Below, one piece after another: positions 11,502 through 22,020 of a DNA stretch of 64,000 bases (position 1 is its first letter; each line of letters starts with the position of its first letter). Position numbers and translations under genes: made by a program. The DNA is from Monosporascus cannonballus. Its lineage: Eukaryota; Ascomycota; Sordariomycetes; Xylariales. Where the stretch lies: NCBI GenBank assembly GCA_004154925.1, contig QJNS01000705.1, positions 62,001-126,000 on the forward strand. The letters run 5' to 3'. Below the pieces are notes generated by a model. That model was not told the DNA's origin, searched no databases, and was given only the letters and a program-made list of their open reading frames with translations.

Positions 11502-14500
11502 TCACCAAAACGCCCAGGGTCGCTAGATCAAACAGACCACTTTAATCGCGTCAGTGACTCTGCCCCGGGGATCGCCTTCTGATCGAACTTACATGCTCCG
11601 GTGAGTTCGTGATCTCGTCAAACGCCTGTTGAAGCTCGAAGCCCATGGCTGCGAGAGGGTCGACTGCGTCATCGAGGACCTAGAGCCCCGTCAGAATTTG
11701 GCAGGATTGAGGAATAGTATTATCACTTACCCAGCTCACCACACTTTTAGCAGCTTTGCGAGCCTTGTTCTGCCTAACTCCCATGAACGCCAATCCTTGT
11801 AAGACCAATGTCGGCTGGGGCGATGGGGCCACGATAGGCGCGATTATACCACCCACATCCGACCCCGCCGAAGTCTGGAGAGAAGGTATGTAGGTCGACA
11901 GGTGACTTGCAGCTACGCAAATAATGACTGTTCCAAGCAAGGAATCGTTCGGGCTCTTGGCGCGCACTACGCCGCAGGTCTTCGTCTCCTGGAGGGCAAA
12001 CTTGTAAAGCTCAGCAACTTCGGGGGCCCCGTGTGAAACCACGTGGTTTAGCACCGACTCGGCGTTGTCGAGTCCATGAATCAGATCAAAGCTGATGCTT
12101 GCTCTTTGGATGCTTGGCAGAAGACCTTCGGGAGCCGACCACGCACTGAGCTCCTCGATCGCCAAGTTGGTCAAGCGCCTGGGAAACTGGGTATCCCATC
12201 CAACTTTAGCAAACCAACCTCTGACGCCTCCACTCTCATCGACCGGCACCCCAGGGAAGACACCGGGAAATGTAAATCCGAGTTGAAGCCTTTTGACGCC
12301 CTTCTGGAGCAAGGCTCGCATGGCGCGGCGGTGCAATGATCTGCCAATTGACACATTGCGCTTCGCCGGGTCGACGAATATTGCCCCTATAGCACCTATA
12401 TCTTTCGTAGTATATGTAGCAACGAACCCGTATAACGCCTTTGTGCTGCTATTCCTTACCACAAAGTGAGACTCTTCGATACAGGGGTTGGCAAGTTCGA
12501 AGGAGTGCGCGGTAGTAGTCAAATACGGGAAACTCGGTGTGCTCGAACGGGCAAGGACCTTAAGTAAGTCGTCGAGTCCGCGCCCGTCTCTGTCGCGGTC
12601 GTAGTCTTCGACGAGCCACTGCTGTCGTGTCTTTGATACCTTCTTGCTCTTCCTCATCGTTCCGGGCACGGACCCCTGTGGGACGAAGTCGCCGTAAAGA
12701 GCACGTACGAGAGAGCTCATTGCGGTCTCGGTGAAGTCGAACGTGCAGACATAAGTGCCGATAGATTTGTCCATAGCAAAATCGTATGGCGAGCTTACTG
12801 CCACTACGATGAGCGACTTTTTCTGTCCACTAGCTCTGAGCATGTGACACATCATTGCGACGTGCTTCGTAAATCCGGTCTGGTACAAATTTCGATTAGC
12901 GTCGGCCGTGACGATGATGATACCAGATGCCCTGTTGATAAGGTTCTCATGCACTAGGTTGGCGTTAACATCACGGTTTAAGACAAGGACAAATCAATGG
13001 ACAAAAAAGCTTCAACTAACCTGGTCTCAGTCCATTAGCCGTATAGGAGGTATGAAGAAGCTTGCCGTTGCGAGCTCGTGCCATAGCTCTGCCGAGTTCC
13101 CGGAAGACTCCTTCACCACTCATAATCGCTCCCCTTTCCTGATGCACAAACCTCTCATGTAAGCTCCCAGGTCTTACGGTTCCCTTCTCCATCAGACTCT
13201 TAGTTGCCGCTGACGCGGGTAGGGGCTTCACCAGAGGAGTCAGCAGGAGTAGCTCCTCTTCCTGGAGCAAACTCCTTGATAGGGGGAGTAAATTATCATT
13301 GTCGCGCACTACTGTTATTGACTGCTCGTATGCCTTTTGCGAGAGCGCGAGATGTGAAGGGTGTATCTTCGACAACAAAGATAGCCCGGGAGGGTTCAGA
13401 GCCTGCTGCCACGATGCGCATGCGCTCTTCATCCGGAGAACTCGCTCCAAGGAGGTGCAGACTCTGTCTTTGGTGATGATACCGTTTTCGATCCCGAGCT
13501 GTAGGCCTGATATAGCTTCGAGCTGCACATCATGCGCCCGGCAGAGCAATATCAAGTCATTGCCCGCCTCAACAGCCATGACAGTCCCACCTTTGACACC
13601 GTATTCCTGGATGAGGGACTCCATCTCTAAGCACTCGGAGATCGAAACGCCATTGAACCCCAGATCGCTTCTTAGGAGGTCGTCGACAACCTGGTCGGAG
13701 AGACAGGCGTGCATGACGTTCATGCCTGCATTCTGTATCCCGCATCCTCCGACAAACATCGCGTCTAGACGGCCGGAAGCAATGGCATTTCGGAATGGCA
13801 CTAGGGCGCTCAGACTCAATTCCTCAAGAGTCTGCGTGATGATAGGCATGTCCAAACTGGAACCCAGGAAGTCAAGGTTCCCATATGAAGGAAAATGCTT
13901 CCCACACGTTGCTAGACCGGCATCTTTGTAGCCGTTTAGCATGGCGATGGCATACTGTGAGGCTTCCTGGGGATCATCGCCGACGGCCCGCACCCCCAGG
14001 GGCTGGTGTCGTGCGTTTGTCAAAACATCGAGGACTGGACCGAGGATGAGGTTGACTCCCACCGCCGACATCTCGGTGGCGGTGGCTTTGGCTACGCTAT
14101 ACGCAAGATCTAGGCTGCCGGCAGCAGCAATCCCCATAGCGCTGGGGAATTGGCAGATGTAATCTTCATCGAACAAGCTGTTGACACCGCCATTCTCCTG
14201 ATCGAGGGCTATCAACAAGGGAACAGGATGACCAGCTCGGTGAGCTATAGTTTGCAACTCTTGGACGAGGTTTGCCGTCTGTTGAGCAGCTGAAGACACG
14301 TCCTACGTTAGTATCTATCACGTGCCGGAGCACACAGCACCCGGGGGCCAAAGGCGAGATGTATGTGGATAGGGCTCATTTACATTTAAGATTCTTGGCC
14401 GTCAATATAATCGAGCCCAAGTGATAGTGCTCAATAAGATTTCTGATCTGAGGCGTAACTTCCGTGCCATCCCATCCCATAATTAACATCTGACCAATGG

Positions 14501-14694
14501 CCCTAACAGCAGCAGCATGTGTGTTAGCAGGTTGCTTATTACGCCATCACGGGGGCAGCACTGTCCCCAGCGAATGTTCAACGCTTTCGCTTTCAGGAAC
14601 CTCGCATGAAGGACGATCAATCGCATGCTTTCTAATGGACGTACCAGTTGATGTCTTGCCATAGTGGGTCCGATTCAACGTCCGTCTTTGCCAT
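11502..14694 (-). CDS. nag3: GH3 beta-N-acetylglucosaminidase with GNAT-like C-terminal half
   Basis: An intracellular enzyme expected to release GlcNAc from chito-oligomers or other GlcNAc conjugates; no signal peptide is visible. The exons are 14645-14694, 14384-14502, 13021-14289, 11731-12953, 11593-11679 and 11502-11522, giving 922 aa. The N-terminal part (about 15-350) is a glycoside hydrolase family 3 domain: GWDGTEVTPQI, LIALDQENGGV, CGKHFPSYG near 187 and GFNGVSISECLEME near 270. A family-3 C-terminal-like region follows, then a stretch near 640-720 with DPAKRNVSIGRSLHRRA, which resembles the acetyl-CoA loop of GNAT acetyltransferases. At the GH3 nucleophile position I see Glu (about E273, SEC) instead of Asp, and the Asp-His pair of NagZ after KHFPG is missing. 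The first and last exons are short and rest on frame restoration and a good match to the family start (DINWAIGQ). Confidence 0.88.
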
Positions 14695-16011
14695 TTTGAC
14701 ATGTGGTGTCGAGATCCAGTGATGAGCAACTAGAGCCTAGGTGTTTCGTTAGGTGTCTGCTAACAGACTGCGGAATACTATGTGTGGGGGTACTTGGATC
14801 CGTAACGATGGGGATTGTTCGTTAGTCACTAGTCGAGCGGGTGTAACAATGGCATCAGACTTCCAAACTCAGCTGTCCCTTGCGGGATTGCACGGAAAAG
14901 GGCCGGTCGTGGCAGAGGCTCGACCGTCGTTGTAACGGGTACGTATGCATGTAATTCGTGAGTGTCCCCAATGATGAGATGATAGGTAGATAACGAGGGT
15001 TGGTTGTGTACAATACCTATTAGGGGTAGCAAGCAAACCCAAGCAGGTAGAGGGGAGACCCCTAGGGCTGGATTATAGGGAGGAGCCGTGATTAGGAGTG
15101 CTTGTTTCGGAAGCTCGCGCTATCGTCCCTTTCGAAGAGCGATCGATATGCGATAGGGGGGTCGGAGCTTCGGGACCCACTGGGTAGCGTAAACTCCCCT
15201 AGCTTTTTACTTAGCGCTATGGGAAGCCTGAACAAGGAGGCTGTTTCTACACGTTATTATTACACCACCAGTAGTACGCGGATTCCATCCTCGTCATCGT
15301 CCTCGCAACGTTACGTTCCATATCCGCTCGTGGCCTTTGCGACGGCTGCTACGCTAACTGTACTCCAATGGAATGGTGGCAAGCTCTTGGAGCCTCAAAA
15401 GACCCCGTTTTGATTAATAAAACGCATTGGATCGTCACAATCATGACTAATTCGGTCCGGACAAGGCAAATTCTGCCCTCTGAACCGGAGACCCGGCTGT
15501 GATGAGGTCCTCGATCGTAGCAGTCTCCTATGCCCTCACCTGTTGGTTCGGGCAGACAGGACTCAGGCTTCTTGTGAACTATTGGTCCAGAGCGCACTAC
15601 AACCAGTGGCCATTGGGTTTTACCACATGTATCGGATTGCATGCTGGGGTTGGAGAACTGGCATCAGTCCACCGGAATTGAGAGTCACCTGTGCTACTGA
15701 ATGCCTTGCCCCCACTATAGTGTGATGACATTTTGATTCGAGTTGTCTGCGACGTCCTATTCGAGATGCATTTGTGGTCTGGTGAGTCGGAGCTCCACAA
15801 GGAATTAAGTTTCGGAATGTTCGAGTAGTCATAAGTGATATCATAAAAAGTACATGCAGGCGCATCTCTCTTCGCTTCCCGTTTGCTTTGTTCATGGAGA
15901 CGAAAATACTGGCCCAAGGGACTATCGTCCTGCTACTTGATAAGACATAACAAAGTATCTTACTCAGCATTGCCTTCTTTTTTCATCGCTATACCTGCAA
16001 CACCGGATAAT
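14695..16011. promoter_or_regulatory. Divergent promoter region of the GH3 and deacetylase genes
   Basis: About 1.3 kb between two divergently transcribed cluster genes. No coding signal is convincing. It includes the Ndt80-type candidate site listed at 15770-15777. The segment 15950-16011, just upstream of the deacetylase ATG, is pyrimidine-rich in part, as expected of a fungal 5' leader. Confidence 0.5.
15770..15777 (-). promoter_or_regulatory. Candidate Ndt80-type (MSE-like) site
   Basis: On the minus strand it reads CCACAAAT, which fits the yeast Ndt80 core CRCAAAW with one leading base. It sits about 235 bp upstream of the deacetylase start codon. Because RON1 is an Ndt80-family protein, this is a plausible target. 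Such an 8-mer occurs often by chance, so the call is weak. Confidence 0.25.
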
Positions 16012-17397
16012 ATGCCACACTCACTCCCCACATCGCCGAAGTCGACGTCGAAGAATGGCGGAAGTGGCATTACCAAGTTCACCAACTGCCGTATTCTGAA
16101 AGGCAACAGCCTCGTCGAAGAGGACGTCTGGGTTAACGGCGTCACCGGCAAGATCATCAGGAGCCAGTCCGCATTCTACGATGAGTTCGCCATGCCGGAC
16201 GAGGTAATCGACCTTGGTGGCCGCATATTATCGCCGGGTTTCATAGAATGCCAGCTCAACGGTGCTTTCGGGTTCAACTTCTCGACGCTTCTGGAGCCTG
16301 CGGCGTATGCTAAGAAGATGAAGGACGTAAACCGGCAGCTCGTAAAGACTGGCGTCACCTCCTACCTGCCGACTCTCACCAGCCAACGGAGTGAGATCTA
16401 TAAGGCCGCCCTACCGCATCTCGGCCCATCCGGATACTTGCAAGTAGCGGAAGACGGTGCCGAATCCCTCGGTGCGCATTGCGAGGGTCCCTTTCTGAGT
16501 CCCAGCAAGAACGGATGCCACAATGTGGATGTTCTGCGGGAGGCGGAGACGTTTGCGGATCTTGAAGCATGCTACGGCGCAGCAAACCTCAATCCCCAAA
16601 ACTCGTACCGGCCGATACCCATCAGAATGATCACGGCCGCGCCGGAGCGAGGGCAGATGAAGAAGCTCATCCCGGAGATTACGCAAAGAGGTACCATATT
16701 CTCGATCGGGCACTCGGAAGCGACATACGAAGACGCATCGGAGGCCGTCGCTGCAGGATCAACCATGATCACCCATCTCTTCAACGCCATGCGGCCGTTG
16801 CACCACCGGAACCCGGGTGTCTTCGGCGTCCTCGGCAAAGCCGAAAGCCTGCCGCGGCCATACTTTGGCATCATCGCCGACGGTGAGCACTTGCACCCTA
16901 CGACGGTCAAGATCGCCTTCAATGCGCACCCCGACGGCTTTATCCTCGTGACCGACGCCATGCACCTCGTAGGCTTACCGGACGGCAAGTACCAGTGGAC
17001 AAACGGCGACTGCGAGAGCCACATCGTGAAGCAGGGCGGAAAGTTGGTTTTGGAGGGATCGGATCGGATTGCTGGAAGGTAAGCTTCCTAGAGGACCTCC
17101 TTTTCATCCCTTGCCATCCCAAAATGTCAGCCTGTTGCTAATCAGTCCAATAGCTCGATAACTCTCATTGAATGTGTATCAAACTTCCTCAACTGGTCGG
17201 GCGCGAGCATACCACAGGCTTTGAAAGCCGTCACGTCGACGCCAGCTGCTATGCTGGGCCTGCAGGGGATCAAAGGCTCTCTAGTAGACGGTGCGGATGC
17301 GGACCTCGTCGTGCTGTCGGAACATCAGAACGAACAGCGCCTGGAGCTTGTCGTTGATGAGGTGTGGAAGTTTGGCACTAAAGTCTTTGCCCGATAA
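16012..17397 (+). CDS. dac1: N-acetylglucosamine-6-phosphate deacetylase (NagA type)
   Basis: Removes acetate from GlcNAc-6-phosphate, giving glucosamine-6-phosphate for the deaminase in the same cluster. The exons are 16012-17078 and 17154-17397, giving 436 aa; the intron has donor GTAAGC, branch TTGCTAAT and acceptor ATAG. It is an amidohydrolase-superfamily TIM barrel. PGFIECQLNGAFG is near residue 80, where bacterial relatives carry PGFID. Metal and active-site residues visible are E158 in HCEGPFL, H234 in GHSEATYEDA, H255 in HLFNAMRPLHHRNPG and the catalytic D315 in VTDAM. The C-terminal part, with ADADLVVL near the end, is the usual closing strand of the small beta domain. Length is normal. 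An in-frame extension exists upstream, but the start at 16012 matches the family. Confidence 0.95.
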
Positions 17398-17654
17398 AAA
17401 AAAGTGAAACGGCAGGGGGGAATCACTATGGCGGGACCAAAATTGTATCTTCGTTAGTTCGTGGTGTTTTGATCGTAGAAGTATACCAGCGGAACGTTGA
17501 TATTAGCTTTAGGGCATCATGTTGATACGACTACGGTAGCATTCTTAAGCCACTGCTAAATATACCTTTGTCGATATGAGAGTGTCAACACTGTCTGGTT
17601 TCCCACAGGCCATAGGCTGAAGCTCCATCCTGCATGCCATCGTGATACATCATG

Positions 17655-20600
17655 TCAAGGTCGCTTCACCGTCAGCTTAAACGGTTTCTTCAATCGATCC
17701 ATAGGAGCAATCCCACTCCGCCCCAAATCTGCAAGCGGTGCCGGCCTCTTAATACCCCCTCCCCTCCCGCCCAACGGACCATTCACAGTCGTTGCGTGGA
17801 AGCTTGCCGCCGGGCGTACTTGTTCCTCTGGGGGTACGACATTTTCCTTCTCGGCTGACTCACTGTCAGGCGCCTCCGGGGTCGGTCTGTTGGGCGAGCT
17901 GGAGAAACACGTATAGTGCTTTGAAGGCCGACTTGCTTCCCTAGGGGCTTGCGTTGGCTTTGTCGTAAGTTTGGCGGAACCTAGTTTATGGCTTGCTAAA
18001 CTTGGCTCTATCCGAAGATTCGGTTGTGATTTCATAGCCGGTGGAAGTTGCTGTCTCTGAGGGCCGGTATTCCGCGGGAAGTATTTTCGTGACGGATAAG
18101 GAGCATTCTGGGTCGGCCGTAGCGGTGGTGACTGGTCTGAGACATCTTCCAACTTCGACTTGTCATGGTTTGTTATGCCATAACCGTAGCCCAAAAGGCT
18201 TCTCTGCACAGGGCGCTGCACTGTGCGAGGGTTATTCGTGGATGTCCTCAAGCTTTTAATAGGTGCCGTCGCGGCGGTCTTTTTCTCCTCAGCAGCGGTG
18301 CTTGCGTGGTGAGCAGCAGCTGTGGTAAAGCCCGCCTTTGGTGCCTGCGGCACAGTAAACGAGGCAGATCTCTCCATCGTCGTTGCGTATGGAGTGCTCC
18401 AACCATCGACTGATTGCGCATCTATTTGGGTAGCTCCGCTAGTGTGCTGAAGCTTTCGCCTCTTGTTTAACGCAGTGAATTGGGCATTACTGCTGACATT
18501 TTCATTTTCATTTGCATGGTCTTGCTTGGGGTCGACCGGGAATCGATTGTCCTCGATTAGCTCCATCAGAGGCATGTTTTTGTAGATGGATTGCTCGGAC
18601 TGCAGGTCCCGGCGCAAAATTCTGGATATATCCGCCATCACTTTCCTGTCGAAGGAGGGGCCTTTCTTAAGGAAGTTTGACGACGGGATACACTCAATGA
18701 ACGGGGACAACTGAACGCCACCATCACCGCCACCGTTGGAGACATGTAGAGGAAAGCTGAGATAGAGCAGGGCCTTCGCTCGAGTCATCGCAACATACAA
18801 CAACCGACGCTCCTCGGCTTCGTCTTCGGATCGCATATGTGGGATGGAACCTTGGTAGACTGCTGGTATGAAGACCACAGGCCATTCTAAACCCTTTGCG
18901 GCGTGGATCGTGGAGATCGTGACCATGGGCTTTCCTTCTGCATCCTTGTCGTCGGTTTGCTTGTCAGACGCCAACGAGACGTTCGCAAGGAAGCGTGTTA
19001 ATATATCGTCTTCCGAGCTTTGTTGTATACCTTCAATGTCTGGGAGCGCTTCCTCCACTTGACTCTTGCCAGACGTGAAGTCGGCAGCGAGGCTGACAAA
19101 TTCCTGCACGTTAGCCCATCGTGACTCGTGCTCGGCATACGTCTCTTCTAGGTGGTCTCGTAAGTGTAAATCGCGAATCAGCTTTTCGATTATTTCCACT
19201 AAACGGATAGGCGTCCCGTCGGCTGAATGTAATTGAGCACGGATGCCGTTGATCAGTCGAATCAGTTCTGCGCCGAGCTTCTGTTCTGCCTGCTTTCTGA
19301 TGGTAGTTTTGGCAGTACGATTTCCGCGGCAGTGTTGAAGAAGCAACTTCCAAAGACTCATGGAGTTCCGTTCAGCCTCTTCGAGAAGGTTCTTGATTGT
19401 TTGGTCGCCGATTCCCCGCTTCGGAACATTGATGATGCGTGCAAGTGCGTCATTGTTGTCTGGTTGATGTATGATGCGCAAGTAATCTAGTATCATCTTG
19501 ATCTCTGCCCGCTCGTAAAACTTGAAGCCTCCTAGGCGATGGTTAGCAAGCGCATCATCTCTGCTAGGATTGTTTACGTACCAACCATCCTGTAAGGAAT
19601 ACCCTCCCTGCCTAAAGCTGATTCAACGTGTCTCGAGAGCGACGCGGAGCGAAGCAATATTGCCACATCGTCGAGATTAATCATGCTTCCGGACATCAGC
19701 TTTACCCGTTTGATCTCTGAGACGATCCAATCTGCCTCGACTGTAGAGCTCTTCAGCGTGCGAAGAACTGGCCGGGTACCTTTCTCGTGGACTGGCAGTA
19801 AGACCTTCTTGTATCTCGAGTCGTCCCGCTGAATCACTTGCAAAGATACGTCAAGAATAGAGCTTGAGGATCTATAATTTTCTTCCAGTGCTACTTCGTC
19901 CGTGCCGGGAAAGTCACGAAGAAAACGATGCAGATTCCTTATTTCTGCTGATCGCCAGCCGTATATGCTTTGATCCGGATCACCAACGATTGTGATCTTC
20001 CGGCTCCTCTGCGCAAAAAGCTTCATGAGATCATACTGAATGCCGTTGGTGTCTTGGTACTCGTCAACCAAGACAGCTTGTATGTTTGACACGCAGAATG
20101 GAAACTCCCGCAGGAGCTCAACGCAACGAACTAAGAGATCGTCATAGTCCAGCAGATTTGAACGCTCCAGATGGTCCTGGTACTCCTGGAAGCACTGCTC
20201 AAAGGCTTGCGATTCGATAGCCTTTCCATTTTTAGACACGATCGTCTTCTCGTCCGAGGTGCCTTTGGCTTTACGTTTGCTGATCCAGGCACGTGCCATA
20301 GCTGGCTCGAGTTGTATGTCTAGTCTCTTACATATGCGCTGGATGATTCCCCTCGAGTCAGAGTCATCCGCGATGCTGAACTTTGGGTTTAATCCTATCT
20401 GCTGGCCGTAGGCAGCCAGGTACCGACGAGCGATGCTGTGGAATGTCCCTAATACGATCTTCTTTTCTCGTCCATCGCCAAGGGCCTGGCCGATACGGGC
20501 CTTCATCTCGTTAGACGCCTTGACAGTGAAGGTGGCGACGATAACGTTGCATGGTGGTATCCCGACATGGTCGACGAGCCATACAATCCGTGAAGTAATT

Positions 20601-20722
20601 GTATGAGTCTTTCCGCTTCCAGGACCGGCTAGAATAGCTACTGTCGATGCTGAGGAGCTGACTGCTCGACACTGTGCCTTATTCAGCGAGGTGAAGATAT
20701 CACCATCGACGGCTGCTGGCAT
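17655..20722 (-). CDS. srs2: UvrD/Rep-family DNA helicase, Srs2-like
   Basis: A superfamily 1A 3'-5' DNA helicase. In fungi the Srs2 branch strips Rad51 from single-stranded DNA and restrains recombination. The exons are 19582-20722 and 17655-19531, giving 1005 aa; the intron lies between MVG and GFKFYERAEI. Motifs in order: Q-motif LNKAQCRAV (13-21), Walker A AGPGSGKT with K38, Walker B VDEYQDT near 220, GDPDQSIYGWRSAE near 246, ENYRSS near 280, HAAKGLEWPVVF near 590 and LLYVAMTRAK near 625. The last 330 residues or so are Ser/Pro/Gln-rich and look disordered, ending in a basic DRLKKPFKLTVKRP tail. In the yeast protein the corresponding region binds Rad51 and SUMO-PCNA; I cannot assign those sites here. 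Convergent with the deacetylase gene, 257 bp apart. Apparently unrelated to GlcNAc use. Confidence 0.92.
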
Positions 20723-21139
20723 GATTTGAGATGGAAAGTCATCAAACGTCGCTCATAGACAGGTAGAGCAAGCAAGCTGCGGGCGAGATGACTCAAACAG
20801 GGAACCAGCGCTGAAAGCCCATGTGATGAACAACCTGCTCAAGAAAGCGCGTCAAGACTCCACAACGCGGATGTCCCCATCTGGGAGATGCGCGGAGTCA
20901 GGTGACCTCCCACTGTGCCAAGCTAGCCACAATTCTAGCCCCATGCTTAAGCGGTGACCACCAGGCATATTTATGAGCTTGAGTTGTGAGAACCGTGGCT
21001 TTGAATGTGGCTGATGATGCGGGCACAGATCCACTAGCCGATCTTGCCTGCATTGCCCGCGACCTTGGAGTATCAATCAAGAACCAACCCCCTTCCTCCC
21101 CATCGCACCTTTCTACTGTTGCCACCCAAGCACATCATC

Positions 21140-21274
21140 ATGCTCACTCCCATGCAGATGCTATCACGCTCGGACTGCGATTTATTTCTCGAAGATCCAT
21201 TGGTTGCCAAAATTCGGGAAACATTGCAACAGTCTCTCCCTCCATCTGTCTTCGTCACATTGGGGGTCCTGTAA
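21140..21274 (+). CDS. Possible 44-codon ORF or first exon, unknown
   Basis: I do not recognise it. The frame opens at an ATG in a pyrimidine-rich leader (CATCATCATG context) and encodes MLTPMQMLSRSDCD followed by an amphipathic stretch and ending PPSVFVTLGVL. The stop TAA overlaps a good splice donor (CCT|GTAAGC at 21272), so this may be the first exon of a spliced small gene or an upstream ORF of the membrane-protein gene 0.75 kb further on. I could not find a convincing next exon. Low confidence. Confidence 0.25.
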   Translation: MLTPMQMLSRSDCDLFLEDPLVAKIRETLQQSLPPSVFVTLGVL

Positions 21275-21311
21275 GCGTATGTCACATCTCACAAAAATAT
21301 CACGAAGGAAT

Positions 21312-21384
21312 TGGGGTCCCTAAATGGGAGGCGTTACTGTGATACAATCCAAAATGGAATGGCCATCACTTAATAGGGACCCCA
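21312..21384. repeat. 11-bp inverted repeat with 51-bp spacer
   Basis: TGGGGTCCCTA at 21312-21322 is the exact reverse complement of TAGGGACCCCA at 21374-21384. Two CCAATTGG palindromes follow at about 21414 and 21475, in opposite-flank context (TTTCCAATTGGCAT and TTGCCAATTGGGG). The location between divergent genes suggests a cis-regulatory or hairpin element; function unknown. Confidence 0.6.
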
Positions 21385-22020
21385 TTAAGGTCAGGCCAAA
21401 GAAGCGATGTTTCCAATTGGCATCCTTCACCTCCGCCGTGAAGGAAGTGTCCAGGGGCGCAGGCGATAGATTGCCAATTGGGGTCGGAAGCGATGGTGGC
21501 TCTTAAGATAGCTCACGATTGGCTGGCGCATGGCCAGGGGCCTCGACAGGACCGCGGATCGAGCGGGGTCGCATATGTGAGCTGTAACCATATCGCCAAT
21601 CATCTCTCTAGCCCAACCCCTCGGCGCTTAATGTCCCCTGCCCTGCAAATAATTGGTCCAACCAGAACAGCATCTTTGACCAACTCCCGTCCTCTTCGTA
21701 GGGAACGACGGCAACCCGTCACGCTCACTGGGCCGTTATTCATGGGGCTAATATGCAGTGTGGCACAATGTGCCTCACAAAACGGACAAGTGAGCGTCGA
21801 GTTCACACAATGGTGCCAGTCTTGGCAGGGCCGTATCGAGGTCTTTCGCCCACTTCGATACACTACCGAACATCATCAGCCGCTATATACTCTTTATGCT
21901 CCCAAATTTGCTGTCGAACCTTGTCGATTATCTATCAGTATGTGTTTCAACTGCTCGGTCAGGAGGTCTGACTAAATATCTGGTGGATATATCTCATGAA
22001 GTTTCCTGGTGTTGCACACA

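Larger units (their letters stand above)
20723..22020. promoter_or_regulatory. Divergent intergenic region between the helicase and the membrane-protein gene
   Basis: About 1.3 kb. It holds a 44-codon open frame (21140-21274), an 11-bp inverted repeat and two CCAATTGG palindromes described separately. Longer open frames at 20986-21342 and 21478-21975 have no recognisable domain and are probably chance frames in leader sequence. Confidence 0.45.

Noticed and set aside
20986..21342. 118-codon plus-strand frame upstream of the membrane-protein gene
   Set aside because: Low-complexity His/Ala/Ser product with no domain; the overlapping shorter frame at 21140 has better start context.
21478..21975. 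165-codon plus-strand frame just before the membrane-protein gene
   Set aside because: No family motif, and the sequence looks like 5' leader; not supported as a separate gene.
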